From: Anaerorhabdus sp964386325
GTDB taxonomy: Bacteria; Bacillota_I; Bacilli_A; Erysipelotrichales; Erysipelotrichaceae
Direction: 5' to 3'
Assembly: GCA_964386325.1 (NCBI GenBank)
Contig: CAYLQY010000014.1
Span: 19,970 to 83,969, forward strand
DNA: 64,000 nucleotides
Shown: piece after piece, positions 10,212 through 19,483 of the stretch
Numbering within the stretch: the first letter of the stretch is position 1
Layout of the letters: every line of letters starts with the position of its first letter
Translations under genes and position numbers: made by a program
The notes under the pieces: generated by a model
The model's database searches: none
What the model was told of the DNA's origin: nothing
The model's input: only the letters and a program-made list of their open reading frames with translations

Positions 10212-12295
10212 TAAATATTAAAGTTAAAAATAAATACGATAACAAAAACCATTTAATTCATATGATCGGAACTAGTTTGTATTTGCTTGAAGAACATACA
10301 AACTCAATTAGATTTAAAATTTGGGATAGTGAATTGAAAAAAATGTTATACCATAAAACATTTAGAAGTCTTCGACAGTATAAAGTAATAGAGAATGAAA
10401 ATAAAATTATATTTATCTCGTCTAGAGGAAATATTTCAATTTTTGATACTATTAAATTTGAGGCAATTGATTTAATAATCAATGATGATTTCAATTATGT
10501 AGCGATAAATGAAAATAATAAATTCATACAATCAGGATTAAACAAAAATAATATTATTTTTTCAGACTATACAATTTACGAGATTAATAAAGAAAATAAT
10601 ATATCACTAATTTTGACTTCTAAAGAAAAAATCATAAATGTTATAGTTGATTATTCAAAAAATGAATATCATGTTATATTTGATATTTCGTCAATGTTTA
10701 AATTGTTTAGTGCAAGTATATTTAATGAATATTGGAAAAAGCAATCAAATAATTTAATCAATAATGATCTAGACAGAAGGCTTATTGAATTTTATTTCGC
10801 ATTTGATTCAGCATTTCATTTGTTGGAGAATAAGTATTTATATTTAACAAATCACAGTTCTGAAATAAAACTGTTAAACTTTACAGCGTTGAGGAGTGAA
10901 GTTATTTATTCTCAAGAGGGTAATTCATACGATTCTAATTTTTACTATTTATTAAAATGCAGTAAATTTCGAAAAAATTACTTAATCACATGTGATAAAG
11001 ACAAAGTTTGGATGATATTTAATTTGAATGAGCATAAAAAAATATGCTGTTTTAAATCTGAAATACTAACGGATATAAATATTTTTGAGATAAATTCTTC
11101 TATATCATTTACAACGAGTAAAGATTTAATCATAGCATCCTATGATGATTTTGAAAATGATATACTTTTAATTCTCGATAAATTTTCAGAGGAGTATTTG
11201 ATAAATCAGTTGCCTATTCAATATGTGCGTAGTGTTAAGCAATTAAATGCTGATGATTATGCTAGGATTCGATTATATCAAAATTTGAAACTTGATAATT
11301 GCAATATATTAAATTGCGAAAATGATTCTTTTATTAATATTAGATTAGCTGATGAAAGTTTTTATTTGAAAAGCATATATCATATTACTTTGGAAAATTC
11401 TTCTAGATTAATTACCTTTAATAATACAAGTAATCAGTTGTTTTACTATGTGATAAATCAAAATAAGAAAACTGATTTAGTGATTCGTGATATCAAGACA
11501 GAAAACGTTATTAGACATAAATTGCAGGGGTGGATAACAACATATAAATATTTTCAAGAGGATGGAATAATCATATTATTAACTGATGCAAATTATGCAG
11601 TAATATATGATATTGCTAAAGATAAGATTACTAAAACTAAGATTACTGGAAAAAAAGCTTGGTTTACGGATTTGTATTGTGGTAGTAGTTTAAATGAATA
11701 TATTTTTTCTTCGATTTATGGAATATATGTTTTAAATAAGGATGGTGGTATTAATTACTTATTTGATGGTCAAGATGATTTATTTGTTAAGAACTTGTTT
11801 AAAATTGAGGGTGAGGTGATAAACTATTATTTCATTGATGAACAGCATAAGGAAAAAATCTGCTTAGATAAATCATATGCAATAGCAAGTAAAGAAAATT
11901 ATATTATCAATGATCCAGAAGAACTGTATAATCAATTGAATTTTTATTCGAGTGCTAAGTTACAGTATAGAAATTTATTTCTTGGAATTCATGGAAATTA
12001 TCCAGGTTTACTTGTATATGATATATCGATAAATAAATATACACTTTACTTCACAGAAGATTACGATTTAATAAGATGCACTAAAATGTTTATTAGTGAA
12101 GGAGATATTTCTCTTCTATGTTGTTATTCCAATGTGTCAAATATATCTGTAATCATAAATATAAAATGCTTTCAAATTGTAGCAAAATTAGTCGGTAAAG
12201 TAGATTTTTTAAACTTACAAGATAATAATCAAATGATAGTTTATCAAACTTTAGAAAATATATTTGTAAAGAAAATAAATATATTCAATAATTAG
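10208..12295 (+). CDS. Probable immunity protein for the AHH nuclease tip, beta-propeller-like
   Basis: 695 residues, no signal peptide or membrane segment, very rich in Asn, Ile, Lys and Tyr. ATG 10208 overlaps the rhs stop codon (ATGA), so the two are translationally coupled; this is where an immunity gene is expected. Repeated strand-turn patterns such as SIFDTIKFE, YVLNKDGGI and YDIAKDKI, each near a hydrophobic beta strand, resemble WD40-like propeller blades. A shorter protein with the same look (15655-16602) also follows an AHH-like tip remnant, which supports a toxin-specific partner. The size is large for an immunity protein. The immunity role is inference; the fold is a guess from pattern. 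Confidence 0.6.
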   Translation: MINIKVKNKYDNKNHLIHMIGTSLYLLEEHTNSIRFKIWDSELKKMLYHKTFRSLRQYKVIENENKIIFISSRGNISIFDTIKFEAIDLIINDDFNYVAINENNKFIQSGLNKNNIIFSDYTIYEINKENNISLILTSKEKIINVIVDYSKNEYHVIFDISSMFKLFSASIFNEYWKKQSNNLINNDLDRRLIEFYFAFDSAFHLLENKYLYLTNHSSEIKLLNFTALRSEVIYSQEGNSYDSNFYYLLKCSKFRKNYLITCDKDKVWMIFNLNEHKKICCFKSEILTDINIFEINSSISFTTSKDLIIASYDDFENDILLILDKFSEEYLINQLPIQYVRSVKQLNADDYARIRLYQNLKLDNCNILNCENDSFINIRLADESFYLKSIYHITLENSSRLITFNNTSNQLFYYVINQNKKTDLVIRDIKTENVIRHKLQGWITTYKYFQEDGIIILLTDANYAVIYDIAKDKITKTKITGKKAWFTDLYCGSSLNEYIFSSIYGIYVLNKDGGINYLFDGQDDLFVKNLFKIEGEVINYYFIDEQHKEKICLDKSYAIASKENYIINDPEELYNQLNFYSSAKLQYRNLFLGIHGNYPGLLVYDISINKYTLYFTEDYDLIRCTKMFISEGDISLLCCYSNVSNISVIINIKCFQIVAKLVGKVDFLNLQDNNQMIVYQTLENIFVKKINIFNN

Positions 12296-12432
12296 CTTTA
12301 TACCTTAAGGTCAAAATGAAACGCTTTAACTCTGTCATATAGCTATAATCTTCTGTAAAACAAAATAATTAACTAATAAAATATAATAAATAGGATTATT
12401 AACTATTACAGCGAAAGTTGAAGAAGTTAAGA

Positions 12433-12666
12433 ATGAAAATTTATTTACTTATTTTATTACAAGCGATATTTCTTTTTGTAGGCTATTTTATATTATTTAA
12501 CCGATTAAAAATTAGTGATTAATTGTTAAGTTTATTTCTTGTTCTTCTTTCAGTAGTATTTCAATATTTTTATCTAAGAATTAAAAAATTTATTGATGCA
12601 GATAGGAAAGTTTACGAACTATATATTATTGATACAGAACAGATAAATAGTAAAAAACGACTATAG
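12433..12666 (+). pseudogene. Small membrane protein interrupted by an in-frame stop
   Basis: ATG 12433 begins a hydrophobic peptide of 29 residues ending at TAA 12520-12522. The same frame then continues for 47 more codons with a second hydrophobic segment and a charged C-terminus, ending at TAG 12664. Reading through the TAA gives a two-TM protein of about 77 residues, the shape of several small membrane immunity proteins. Most likely a decayed immunity gene. No tip gene remains in front of it; the surrounding 12296-12753 shows nothing else. Confidence 0.45.
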
Positions 12667-12753
12667 ATATTACATTTGAAAGTGTTAATGGTTTTTTTTG
12701 AAAGGTGTAAAAATGGATTTGATAACTTATTTAAATGAGTAACGAGGTGAATA

Positions 12754-13353
12754 ATGAGAAGATTGATTTATAGTTCAGGTGATAAGTATTATTTAGTAAA
12801 TAGTAATCATTTTTTATCAGGGTTGATTATCAATCCTTTGATGAAAAAAAAGATAACAGTTACACAGATTGAAAAAAAAATTTATAAATATATTAAGCAA
12901 CCCCACAAAAAAATAACGAGTCTTCAGTTGTTATTTATCTTAATAGTTACTCCATTAATAAGCAGATTTTTGATGGCAATTGAGACATCAAAAATCTTTG
13001 TGATTAATAATAAAACTGCGATGCTAGTGGTTCTACTTCTTTGGGTAATAGAGTATATTATTAGATATTTACAATGTATTTATGATGCAAAAATAGTCAG
13101 CGAATCATCTACTAAAATATTTAATGCAAAAATATTTCTTTCGAAAAAATACTACATTCACTGCATAGCATTAAAAATTTTAAGAGTTAGTTGCTATTTA
13201 GTAATATATTCATTTATTTTAAATGGCACAGTTTTCAAAATGTTATTAGGTATTGGTATTTATATTTTTCTTTATTGGATTAAGTCGATACAATGGAATA
13301 TAAATGTTATTGAGTTAGAAGATGGATCAATACTTACTCCGTTTGGATCATAG
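12754..13353 (+). CDS. Multi-TM membrane protein, possible orphan immunity protein
   Basis: 199 residues with four to five hydrophobic segments between about residues 52 and 180 and a short soluble N-terminus. An AGGTG ribosome binding site precedes ATG 12754. The family is not recognised. It sits between the main immunity gene and an orphan tip cassette, and the copied rhs linker starts directly after its stop codon. That is the position of the immunity gene at the end of a cassette whose toxin part has been lost. Membrane immunity proteins usually go with pore-forming toxins (established for CdiA ionophore toxins); applied here it is inference. Confidence 0.55.
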   Translation: MRRLIYSSGDKYYLVNSNHFLSGLIINPLMKKKITVTQIEKKIYKYIKQPHKKITSLQLLFILIVTPLISRFLMAIETSKIFVINNKTAMLVVLLLWVIEYIIRYLQCIYDAKIVSESSTKIFNAKIFLSKKYYIHCIALKILRVSCYLVIYSFILNGTVFKMLLGIGIYIFLYWIKSIQWNINVIELEDGSILTPFGS

Positions 13354-13520
13354 AAGTTCCTTAAAAAACTTGCTCAAGCAGCACTAGCGGCAGCAGTTGT
13401 TGGAGGAATCACCATAATAAATGGTGTCACTAAGCCTATTAGTAAAGCATTTAATGATAGTATCAATTATGCAAATCAATCAGTGGTTGAAGGGCTTGCG
13501 AGATTATATTGTCCACCTGC
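13354..13520 (+). repeat. Copy of rhs linker segment B (source 9604-9760)
   Basis: Starting right after the stop of the previous gene, the sequence repeats, almost base for base, the hydrophobic linker of the main rhs gene (KKLAQAALAAAVVGG through EGLARLYCPP). It is in frame with the toxin tip that follows at 13521-13977. The two sequences part company after CCACC, exactly where the variable tip begins. Confidence 0.9.
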
Positions 13521-13977
13521 TGTTCTACAACCAGATTATGCAAATGCTGGTAATGTTGCAGGAGGTAGCATAGATGTCTATTTGTCATTTGAAATTGTCA
13601 ATAAAATAAATAAAATTGCGAAAGCTGCTCCGTGGATTGGTTTTGGTGTTGACATGACTGTTCAATTGATTGAAGGTGAGAATGTCAATGATGCATTTAT
13701 AAAAGCAGGAGTTCATACTTTAGTTCAGGTGGGTGCACAAGCAGGAGTGGCATATTTAGGAGCGAAAATTGGTGGCACAGTAGGTGCAATATTTGGGGGA
13801 CCAGTCGGTGTTGTTATTGGCGCAGGTGCTGGAATGGCAGTTGGATTTATTTTTGATGAAATTTATGATAATTGGGATTCTATTTGGAATGAAATAAAAA
13901 GTACAACTAATAATGTGATGAATCAGTTGAGTGAATTTGCTAATGATGTTGAAGATTGGATTGGAAATATTTTCTAG
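13483..13977 (+). CDS. Orphan Rhs toxin tip, glycine-rich hydrophobic type
   Basis: The frame is open from 13354 through the copied linker to TAG 13975. The only candidate start inside is GTG 13483, without a ribosome binding site, so this is probably a silent tip rather than an independently made protein. The 150 or so tip residues contain a hydrophobic helical hairpin rich in Gly and Ala (LGAKIGGTVGAIFGGPVG, then VIGAGAGMAVGF) and an amphipathic C-terminus with Trp residues. It recalls pore-forming or ionophore tips. A membrane protein follows at 14000. Recombination through segment B would place this tip onto the main Rhs protein (inference). Confidence 0.6.
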   Translation: MVEGLARLYCPPAVLQPDYANAGNVAGGSIDVYLSFEIVNKINKIAKAAPWIGFGVDMTVQLIEGENVNDAFIKAGVHTLVQVGAQAGVAYLGAKIGGTVGAIFGGPVGVVIGAGAGMAVGFIFDEIYDNWDSIWNEIKSTTNNVMNQLSEFANDVEDWIGNIF

Positions 13978-13999
13978 AAAAAAGAAAAGTGGAGGTTCT

Positions 14000-14560
14000 A
14001 TGAATGATTTTATTGAACTATATGTTGATGATAAGAGTAAAAAGATAATATATTATGATTGTATTACATCAAAATTGATATCATGCAATTATAGTTATGA
14101 AAATCAATGGTGGGCATTTATTATTACTCCACTAGTTTTCTATATTTTAGATGAACTTAGACATTTATTTTTTGATTTGAATGTTTTGAACAGAGTACTT
14201 TTTCTGTTTATACTATCAATGATATCTGTTGCAATCTGGAATAAAATTATGAGTGTTTACTATAAAAACATAGTTTTAAATAAAAATGAGATTATAATCG
14301 CTAGGGATACTTTTTATAAAATGAGTATTAAAATAAGAAAGCATTATATGAACCAGATTATTTCATTTATAATAATCATTATACTTATTCTTTTATTGTT
14401 ATCATTTATAATTTTATCAAAGGAATTGTTTTTATTCATTCCTCTCATTATATTAATTTTTGTTGAACATTATTTAATAACTTGTTTTAATATATTCAAT
14501 AAAAGAAAAGTTATTAAAAAAATTGCTAATGATACATTTGAATCTGAATCAATATATTAA
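14000..14560 (+). CDS. Four-TM membrane protein, probable immunity partner of the upstream tip
   Basis: 186 residues from ATG 14000, chosen because GGAGG (13991-13995) lies 4 bases upstream; an earlier in-frame ATG at 13931 lies inside the toxin tip. Two pairs of hydrophobic segments (about residues 35-52, 60-80, 115-140, 145-165) are separated by a charged loop. The family is not recognised. The gene starts 22 bases after the orphan tip, and a multi-TM immunity protein fits a membrane-active toxin. Confidence 0.6.
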   Translation: MNDFIELYVDDKSKKIIYYDCITSKLISCNYSYENQWWAFIITPLVFYILDELRHLFFDLNVLNRVLFLFILSMISVAIWNKIMSVYYKNIVLNKNEIIIARDTFYKMSIKIRKHYMNQIISFIIIIILILLLLSFIILSKELFLFIPLIILIFVEHYLITCFNIFNKRKVIKKIANDTFESESIY

Positions 14561-14642
14561 TTTAAATAAGCAAAAAAAGCTAAGTATCTTTATAGTTTTA
14601 TAAAGTGATTAGTAATGTAAGTAAAATTAAACATAGTATTAT

Positions 14643-15178
14643 GTGAAGATATTTACAAATATAGACGACGCTACAAATCGCTATAAATCTAGAAGGACAA
14701 GCACTAAGTCCAATTTTGAGCTTATTCGTAGAGTTATGAATGTTTCTGATAAATATGCGCAGGTTATGAATCAATCATTTGCAAATACAATGCCAAATGT
14801 AATCAAACAAGCAGGTGCTTCTTTTGCAATAGGATCAGTAGTTACATTTGCATTCGATATAGCGAGTGGAAACAGTATTGGACAATCTGCATCGCACGCA
14901 ATAGTCACTTCGGCAGCTACTACAGCAATTTCTTATACTTTTCTAGAACAGCAACAATAGCTGCATTGCCAGCTGTAGCAGTGGTAGGCACATTTGTAGT
15001 AGTTGGTGTTGCGGTAAGTGTAGCATACGATTCAAATTTATTTGGAATAAAAGATGCAACTGAAGTTGTAGGTACATTTTGTTTTGGTGTTATAGCAATA
15101 GCATTTACTTGGCTCCAATGGGCTGTTTTTAATTTTTTCTCAAAAGATGTTAAAGAGATTAAATCAAGACAAAGATAA
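14643..15178 (+). pseudogene. Frameshifted hydrophobic Rhs toxin tip
   Basis: Two overlapping reading frames encode one protein. The first (GTG 14643 to TAG 14958) ends in a stretch with DIASGNSIGQ and TSAATTAISY. The second (to TAA 15176) carries on with TATIAALPAVAVVG and AYDSNLFGIKD. The same order of motifs occurs in one frame in the remnant at 19484-19780, so a frameshift near 14940 broke this gene. The tip is Ala/Gly/Val-rich and hydrophobic. Its end runs straight into a copied piece of rhs core (15162), so its C-terminus and immunity gene were probably overwritten. Confidence 0.55.
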
Positions 15179-15360
15179 AAACGACCTACACCTATGATGG
15201 AAACGGTAATCGAGTCAGCGAAACAGTACAAGATACAACAATCAATCATCATTCATGGTCAGAAGCTCTTTATAATTACTACACCATCAATCAATTAAAA
15301 GGAGTTCTTAGTAAAAAAGAAAATGAAGCTCTTTTTGAAGCAATTAGACAACAAGTGAAT
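15162..15360 (+). repeat. Copy of rhs core segment C (source about 8880-9063)
   Basis: Encodes YTYDGNGNRVSE, then HHSWSEALYNYYTINQLKG and a following segment, matching the main protein with many substitutions. The copy at 21413-21666 is much closer to this one, including the shared upstream bases AATCAAGACAAAGATAAAAA that the main gene lacks. Confidence 0.85.
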
Positions 15361-15383
15361 ACTATCGTATTGTATTGTAAGGT

Positions 15384-15605
15384 GCAGAGAAAGCTAGAGC
15401 AATTAGAGAGAATGTTTTTGCTAAAACTGAATTAAGTATTGAAAATCCATTCAACTTGATGAATATGAAAAAGTCAATGCATAAAATAACTCATACAGAT
15501 GAATATTATGCTAGATTAAATATCTTATTTGCTCCGGATATTGCTAATTTAATTACACTACCTGATGGAGCAACTAACATTGTATATCAAAATATAGTAC
15601 GTTAA
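15384..15605 (+). pseudogene. C-terminal remnant of an AHH-type nuclease tip
   Basis: About 73 codons ending at TAA 15603. The residues ENPFNLMNMKKSMHKITHT followed by DEYYARLN match the end pattern of AHH nucleases (Asn-Leu, spaced His, His-Thr, Tyr-Tyr, Asn). The first half, including the His-His motif, is missing and the frame differs from that of the rhs core copy just upstream, so no toxin can be made. A beta-propeller-like protein follows, as after the AHH tip of the main gene. Confidence 0.55.
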
Positions 15606-15654
15606 AACTTAATAAAATTCGTGCTATATTAGAAATAGTGGAGAAATTATTTAT

Positions 15655-16602
15655 ATGTTAAAAAAAATATATGAAGTAGGAAAAAAAACAAGTATTGTTT
15701 TCATTTCACTTACTGAAAAATTTGAATTAGTGTATTTAAAAACAAATATTAAAACATCAAAACTTATAATTGAAAATATAGTTACAAAGAAGCCAGTATT
15801 CTCAACGTGGATTGGTTTCATTGCGCAGTTTTTTCTTACTGAAAATATAATTACTTTTCTTGAGTATGATGGCACAGTTATAATATTTGATATTGAGAAA
15901 AGACAAATTGTAAAAAAGTGCAAACCTAATAAAAAAATAGAAAAACAATATAAAATGGTTTCATCATATATTAATAATGGTGTAATTATTTATTCAGGAA
16001 ATGAAGCTTATTTCGTAGATGTAAGTCTAAATGAATATACAAAATTTGACTTTATTACAAATGAAACAGGGCTTAATTCAATTAACGTTATGGAAAAAGA
16101 TAAGAGAATAATCTTTTGCTGTCCAGGTAATAATATGTACATACTTGATTATGATATGAATTTAATATATGATTCAACGAAAAGCGATAAGATAAAAAAG
16201 AAGGATTACGATTATTTACTAGGGAATGAAAGAATATTGAATTTAAGTGATAAGTGTATTATTAGCCATACTAGTAATTATTATTTGAATTCCTATCTAT
16301 TAGTCAAGAATGGAAAAGATATTAAGAATATAGATAACAATTGGCAAGATTTGAAATTCTTACTTTATTTGAAAAAGAGTATAGTAAATGAAAAATACTA
16401 TTATATGTTAACGGTATATTCTAATTGTATATATATCTTTGATTCTGTTACAGATAAACTTTTAAGGAGATTGAAAATTAATTCTGCAGTAAGTGATGTC
16501 TTATTAAATGATTCACTAAAAGTTATAGTGTTTGCTACTGTGCATAAAATAACTGCTTTTCGATTTGATGATATTTACGATTTTATTAATTATAGTAAAT
16601 AA
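15655..16602 (+). CDS. Beta-propeller-like protein, probable immunity to an AHH nuclease
   Basis: 315 residues with a GGAG ribosome binding site before ATG 15655. No signal or membrane segment. Repeated blade-like pieces (VIIFDIEKRQIV, MYILDYDMNLIYD, IYIFDSVTDKLLRRL) suggest a propeller fold, as in the larger protein 10208-12295, about half its length. It follows the remnant of an AHH tip. The stop codon is immediately followed by a rhs core copy at 16603, showing a clean cassette boundary. Apparently intact, so it might still protect against siblings carrying the lost toxin (inference). Confidence 0.55.
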   Translation: MLKKIYEVGKKTSIVFISLTEKFELVYLKTNIKTSKLIIENIVTKKPVFSTWIGFIAQFFLTENIITFLEYDGTVIIFDIEKRQIVKKCKPNKKIEKQYKMVSSYINNGVIIYSGNEAYFVDVSLNEYTKFDFITNETGLNSINVMEKDKRIIFCCPGNNMYILDYDMNLIYDSTKSDKIKKKDYDYLLGNERILNLSDKCIISHTSNYYLNSYLLVKNGKDIKNIDNNWQDLKFLLYLKKSIVNEKYYYMLTVYSNCIYIFDSVTDKLLRRLKINSAVSDVLLNDSLKVIVFATVHKITAFRFDDIYDFINYSK

Positions 16603-16755
16603 CTGATTTATTTAAGAAATAAAACCTATGATTCTTCAACAGGGAGATTCTTACAACTAGATACCTACTTAGGAGAGAAAGACTCAATCATCACACAGAA
16701 CAGAAGTATTGCCTTCAACAACAACCCTTACAAATACGTTGATAGGGGTGGAAGC
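16603..16755 (+). repeat. Copy of rhs core segment A
   Basis: Reads LIYLRNKTYDSSTGRFL, then the rest of the core to YKYVDRGGS, nearly identical to 9425-9575. It begins at the base after the upstream stop codon. It continues open in its own frame for about 34 codons into the next tip, then hits TGA at 16855. Confidence 0.9.
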
Positions 16756-16774
16756 ATGGCTATATCATTAGGAA

Positions 16775-18226
16775 GTGGTGGTAGTGGAAAGAAAGAACCA
16801 CCAAAGAATGTATGTGAAGTACAACCACCTCAAACAAGTTCAGGCATGCAAATTTGAACCAGGGGATAGCAAGAATGGAATTCCTCCACGAGTTACTTAT
16901 AATGGAATTGATGTTAACTTATTGGATAAGCATGGGAATGAGAAAACATTGCCTATATGGCCAGTCAATAATAGAATTAATCAGAACCAAGGAAAAGCAA
17001 CAGGGGGAAATAAACCTAATATTGGATCAACGATAAATAGTTTAAGTTTTTCGGCTGATTATATACAAAGCATCGCAACAAAGTTGGAGATGAATTTTGT
17101 TAACTCAGTTGGAATGAATGGTGTTTATCTAGGTCCAAATAATAGTTTTATTATGGGTTCAACAACAGAAACAATAAATGCTGCAACAAAATATCAGATT
17201 GAAATAACAAATACAATTCGTTTTGGGAAAGTATTAAGCTATGGATTAGCTGGTGCAAGTATTGTGAATGATAGCATTAATAGATATCAAGATGGATATA
17301 CTGTGGGGCAGTCAATTACAATTAGAACTTATTCTAACGTATTTGGTTTTGCAGCTGCGACATTTATTACTGCAGTTGCACCAGTCAATTTACCAGCAGT
17401 TATTGTGATTGAAGGAGCGGCGGTTGTAAGTTGGGGAGTAAGTGAGGGAATAAACTGGTTATATGATAATGTTGATGTAGTTAAAGATGGAATCAATTAT
17501 ATTAGTAAAAAAATAGATGACGGTATAAAATTTGTTGAGGATGCAAGTAACTTTATAAATAATTTAATGAAAGGAAATAATAAAATGGCAAAACGTAGAA
17601 AAAATGAAATATCATATAGATATTTTACAGTAAATCAAGATAATCAGTTGTATATTGTTGATACACTTCCAACTAATAAATTATATTGGTTTGGAACATT
17701 AAAATTATTAATTTGTAACGTTAAAATAACTAAAATTGAGAATGAAGAATTGTGCGAGATAATTAAACAAGCGAAGACTAACAATACAAGCAAGTATGCT
17801 GAGTTAATAGCCGGAGCAACTATTTTGGGTGCAAGTATGTTAAGAGGTCAGAACATACGTATTAATGAGTATTGGTTCATTTTAATAAATATAATTTGTT
17901 TAATACTACTAGTTGTTGGTATTAATCAAGCTTATAAAGAAATAGAATATAGTAATCAGGTTAGTTTCAATTCAAAAATAAGAATTAAGAGTGATTTATC
18001 ATTTTTGAAGAAATTGTTAATAATACTATCTCCTTTTTGTGGATTCTTATTGTTGGGTGTATATATTTATCAACTATTTGTAAATGTTGGCACTGGATAT
18101 ATTGAATTAAAAAACATCATGTGGTTACTATGTTTATTATTTATAGGTTTATTTTTGATATTCTTTGTTTTTAACGAAGAATACTATGTGATTGAAATGG
18201 AGAGAGAAGAGATATCACAGGACTAA
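16775..18226 (+). CDS. Orphan hydrophobic Rhs tip joined in frame to a membrane immunity protein
   Basis: One open frame of 483 codons from GTG 16775; the rhs core copy upstream is in another frame, so a shift near 16850 separates core and tip. Residues 1-270 are toxin-like: a polar N-terminus, a hydrophobic Ala/Val/Ile-rich hairpin (about 195-225) and an amphipathic end. From Met271 (ATG 17585) a second protein begins with KRRKNEIS and has four hydrophobic segments in two pairs (about 345-385 and 420-470). The 17585 start has its own ribosome binding site, so the 213-residue membrane protein can be made separately. The last 10 residues (MEREEISQD) are rhs core bases read in a different frame, so the natural C-terminus was replaced. 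Confidence 0.55.
   Translation: MVVVERKNHQRMYVKYNHLKQVQACKFEPGDSKNGIPPRVTYNGIDVNLLDKHGNEKTLPIWPVNNRINQNQGKATGGNKPNIGSTINSLSFSADYIQSIATKLEMNFVNSVGMNGVYLGPNNSFIMGSTTETINAATKYQIEITNTIRFGKVLSYGLAGASIVNDSINRYQDGYTVGQSITIRTYSNVFGFAAATFITAVAPVNLPAVIVIEGAAVVSWGVSEGINWLYDNVDVVKDGINYISKKIDDGIKFVEDASNFINNLMKGNNKMAKRRKNEISYRYFTVNQDNQLYIVDTLPTNKLYWFGTLKLLICNVKITKIENEELCEIIKQAKTNNTSKYAELIAGATILGASMLRGQNIRINEYWFILINIICLILLVVGINQAYKEIEYSNQVSFNSKIRIKSDLSFLKKLLIILSPFCGFLLLGVYIYQLFVNVGTGYIELKNIMWLLCLLFIGLFLIFFVFNEEYYVIEMEREEISQD
17570..17587 (+). promoter_or_regulatory. Internal ribosome binding site and start for the immunity half
   Basis: AAAGGA at 17570-17575 is followed 9 bases later by ATG 17585, in frame with the toxin half. 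It marks the original start of an immunity gene. Confidence 0.5.
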
Positions 18227-18350
18227 TCTATTTAAGAAATAGAACCTATGATCCTTCAATAAGAAGATTCTTGCAACTAGATATCTACTTAGGAGAGAAC
18301 GACTCAATCATCACTTAGAACAGAAGTATTGCCTTCAACAATAACCCTTA
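18196..18350 (+). repeat. Second copy of rhs core segment A, with a stop mutation
   Basis: Matches 9396-9551, starting inside the C-terminal codons of the preceding membrane protein. A CAG glutamine codon has become TAG (18317-18319), so this copy cannot supply an intact core by itself. Confidence 0.85.
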
Positions 18351-18606
18351 TTATGAAAATATAAATGACGGTTCTACGAATAGAGCGTCAGGATTTCTGC
18401 AAAACTGTGGGAATGGAGATGAAATTAATGGATTGATAAAAATAGCATCAAGTACTAATATATCATCTGAAGTGTACTTGATAATTAGTAAACAACAATC
18501 AGTTGAAAAAGCAGTTGAGGCAATAATCAACATATATAAAGACAATGAGTTCGGGTTATTTTTAAATAGTTTATACTTAAGAAGCAATACATTTTTAGAT
18601 AAATAG
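18351..18606 (+). pseudogene. Remnant of an unidentified Rhs tip
   Basis: In frame with the core copy, 85 codons follow to TAG 18604. They encode a soluble peptide (YENINDGSTNRASG at the start, SLYLRSNTFLDK at the end) with no recognisable motif. It may be a complete small tip or the end of a larger one; the preceding stop in the core copy makes it silent. Confidence 0.4.
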
Positions 18607-18649
18607 TCTTAAGCAAAAAAACTATAGAAAGGCAATTGAGGAATAAGTG

Positions 18650-19426
18650 ATGAAGATAGTAGGAAAAATCATAAGAGTGCTGATAATAATACTGATAATA
18701 TTTGAAGGTACAAAACTGTTTTTTTTGATTTTTGCTAACATGGAAAATAGATTAATTCAAGAGAGTGAAATAGTTAATGGGAAAGATGTAATTTACTTTA
18801 ATTTGATTGATGCAACTGGAGATATATGTGATTTAGAATTATGCGAAGCCTTACCTGAATTAAAAGTAATAAAGATAGAAGATGGTGTATTTTTAAGAAT
18901 AGGTATTGATAGTCTTAATAGTTATTATTTAAAAAGTTTATTTTTTAAGAGTGGAAATGAACCGGAAGTTACATTACCTGAAAATAAAGAAATGTTCAAA
19001 AATCGAACATATGCGGATCAACTTCTATCATGGCAAAGTATTCTTTTAAAGATTTCAGATGATGTTTATTTAATCTATTTTTTAAATAATCAAAATCCTA
19101 ATTTGAATTTTGTTGAAGTTAAAAATGCAGAAGAACAGCTTGCATGGGAAAAATTTAATACTAATAGTTTAGCCGATAAATTTCTTGTAATAAATAAAGA
19201 TAATTATGTTAAATATGTGAGTGAAAATGATATACGTATTGACTTGTCTTTTGAAGAATTAAATGAAAAAATACAATATTCATATAAAATGCTAATAAAC
19301 TATGAGAAAAGATTGCGAACCTATTCATTAGCTTTGTGTGTGATAAAAATTGTATTCTATATTTATTTATTGTTTGCGAAAAAAATAAATGGATTGATAG
19401 GGAAAAAAACCTTCAAAAAAATATGA
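18650..19426 (+). CDS. Membrane-anchored protein, probable immunity protein
   Basis: 258 residues from ATG 18650 (GAGG 8 bases upstream; GTG 18647 is the alternative). One hydrophobic segment near the N-terminus (about 8-28), a long soluble, probably extracytoplasmic domain, then the motif LSFEELNEKIQYSY and a second hydrophobic segment (about 225-243). The same C-terminal module survives alone at 21970-22152. Not a family I can name. It follows a tip remnant directly, and the two-TM topology would expose its central domain outside the cytoplasm. Confidence 0.55.
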   Translation: MKIVGKIIRVLIIILIIFEGTKLFFLIFANMENRLIQESEIVNGKDVIYFNLIDATGDICDLELCEALPELKVIKIEDGVFLRIGIDSLNSYYLKSLFFKSGNEPEVTLPENKEMFKNRTYADQLLSWQSILLKISDDVYLIYFLNNQNPNLNFVEVKNAEEQLAWEKFNTNSLADKFLVINKDNYVKYVSENDIRIDLSFEELNEKIQYSYKMLINYEKRLRTYSLALCVIKIVFYIYLLFAKKINGLIGKKTFKKI

Positions 19427-19483
19427 TGTAATTATTTGGCGATTGAATTAGTATGGTAGTCGATTGCGACTAAGACTGTACTC

